Shown here: in pieces, positions 6,049-6,688 of the stretch
How the letters are laid out: each line of letters opens with the position of its first letter
Numbering within the stretch: position 1 is the first letter of the stretch
NCBI GenBank assembly: GCA_003242495.1
Contig: QGUO01000194.1
Location: 1-6,688, forward strand
Source of the DNA: Pseudomonadota bacterium
Lineage (GTDB): Bacteria; Pseudomonadota; Gammaproteobacteria; Steroidobacterales; Steroidobacteraceae
Direction of reading: 5' to 3'
Length of the DNA: 6,688 nucleotides
Notes under the pieces: model-generated
The model's input: the letters and a program-made list of their open reading frames with translations, nothing else
Told to the model about the DNA's origin: nothing
Database searches by the model: none
Program-made: the position numbers and the translations under genes

Positions 6049-6688
6049 GCAGAATCTCGAGCCATGCCCGCGGGCGGGCGCGCGTGTTCGGCCGCGCCGG
6101 GCGCGTGCTGCTGGCCTGGTGTGCGTTGACGGTCACTGCCGCGGCCCCGGCCGACGAGGCCGGGGTGCGTGTGCCACCGTTCGAGCGGGTGCAACTCGCC
6201 AACGGGACGGTGCTGCTGCTCATGGAGCGCCACGACGTGCCGCTCATCGCCTTCCAGGCCCTGATCCGCGGCGGGGCCATGGTCGATCCGGAAGACCGCT
6301 CCGGCATGGCGAGCCTGCTGGCGGCCATGCTGGAGAAGGGCGCCGGCGAGCGCGACGCGTTCGGGTTCGCCGACGCCGTGGCCGCGGTGGGCGGCTCCAT
6401 CCAGGCGCGCGCACGGACCGAAAGCCTGGTCGTTTCCGGCTCCTTCCTGGCGCGCGACCAGGCCCTCATGGTCGAGCTGCTGGCCGACATGCTGCAGCGT
6501 CCGTTGCTCGAGCGGGATCAATTCGAGGCGCTGCGCGCCCGGCACATCGATTTCATCCGCGCCGCGAAAGAATCGAGCCTGGGCTCCCTCGCCGCGGTGT
6601 ACGGCGCACGGGCGCTGTTCGGCAGCCACGGCTACGGGCATCGGGTGATCGGCAGCGAGGTGGGACTGGCGGCCATCGCTCATGAGGA
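6045..6688 (+). CDS. M16 family peptidase homologue lacking the zinc site (partial, runs off the window)
   Basis: The first 214 codons are present and the gene continues beyond the window. An arginine-rich N-terminus and a hydrophobic run at about 21-34 form a signal peptide, so export to the periplasm is likely. The M16 N-terminal domain follows: LANGTVLLLMERHDVPL (about 51-67), RGGAMVDPEDRSGMASLL (75-92), then LEKG. Aligning this to the active subunit replaces H74, E77 and H78 with S90, A93 and A94, so the protein cannot bind zinc in the usual way. This matches the inactive subunit of heterodimeric M16 proteases, which shapes the chamber and binds substrate. The start is fixed by the ATGA overlap and the GGAGGAGG site. 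The reading frame stays open and family-like to the edge with no sign of a frameshift. Confidence 0.92.
   Translation, partial: MSRISSHARGRARVFGRAGRVLLAWCALTVTAAAPADEAGVRVPPFERVQLANGTVLLLMERHDVPLIAFQALIRGGAMVDPEDRSGMASLLAAMLEKGAGERDAFGFADAVAAVGGSIQARARTESLVVSGSFLARDQALMVELLADMLQRPLLERDQFEALRARHIDFIRAAKESSLGSLAAVYGARALFGSHGYGHRVIGSEVGLAAIAHE

Noticed and set aside
5879..6688. Long rightward open frame in another frame across the second M16 gene
   Set aside because: Its product is Arg/Gly/Ala-rich with no domain. The frame from 6045 encodes a recognisable signal peptide and M16 domain.

Overview
The window is GC-rich throughout, densely coding, and uses Shine-Dalgarno-type starts for the better-defined genes. 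Its protein families (a bactofilin, a periplasmic M16 peptidase pair, an EMB8/YheT-type hydrolase) and a textbook sigma-54 promoter point to a Gram-negative proteobacterium. A high-GC gammaproteobacterium is most likely, but this is inferred from gene content and style, not from a marker gene.

Layout. Bases 1-209 hold no convincing gene, only a weak candidate promoter. A rightward cluster of three genes follows. The first (210-1565) is an unusual one-polypeptide fusion: a complete CheY-like receiver, a helical linker, one membrane span and a C-terminal domain that looks like a diverged OmpA-like domain. The second (1606-2676) is a saccharopine-dehydrogenase-like / trans-acting enoyl reductase-like NADP-dependent oxidoreductase. 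The third (2673-3779) is an EMB8/YheT-type alpha/beta hydrolase that overlaps the second by 4 bases (ATGA), so the two are probably translationally coupled. A short convergent gap (3780-3943) has small inverted repeats but no U-tract terminator. A small leftward bactofilin follows (3944-4339) with its own good sigma-70-like promoter and ribosome binding site.

The 368-base stretch between the bactofilin and the next protein gene (4340-4707) is the most interesting part. It contains the leftward bactofilin promoter and two candidate operator-like inverted repeats. It also has a near-perfect rightward sigma-54 (-24/-12) promoter and, about 65 bases after the predicted start, a strong intrinsic terminator with eight T residues. 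No protein gene lies between them, so together they predict a sigma-54-dependent small RNA of about 104 nt, or less likely a terminated leader of the downstream operon. A sigma-70-like -10 element and a strong ribosome binding site then lead into two M16 metallopeptidase genes. The first (4708-6048) keeps the HxxEH zinc site. The second (6045 to the window edge, partial) has lost it. They overlap by ATGA and probably form an active/inactive heterodimer in the periplasm.

The window therefore has an envelope theme (membrane-tethered receiver with periplasmic domain, bactofilin cytoskeleton, periplasmic proteases), a coupled pair of probable lipid or small-molecule enzymes, and a predicted sigma-54-controlled small RNA.
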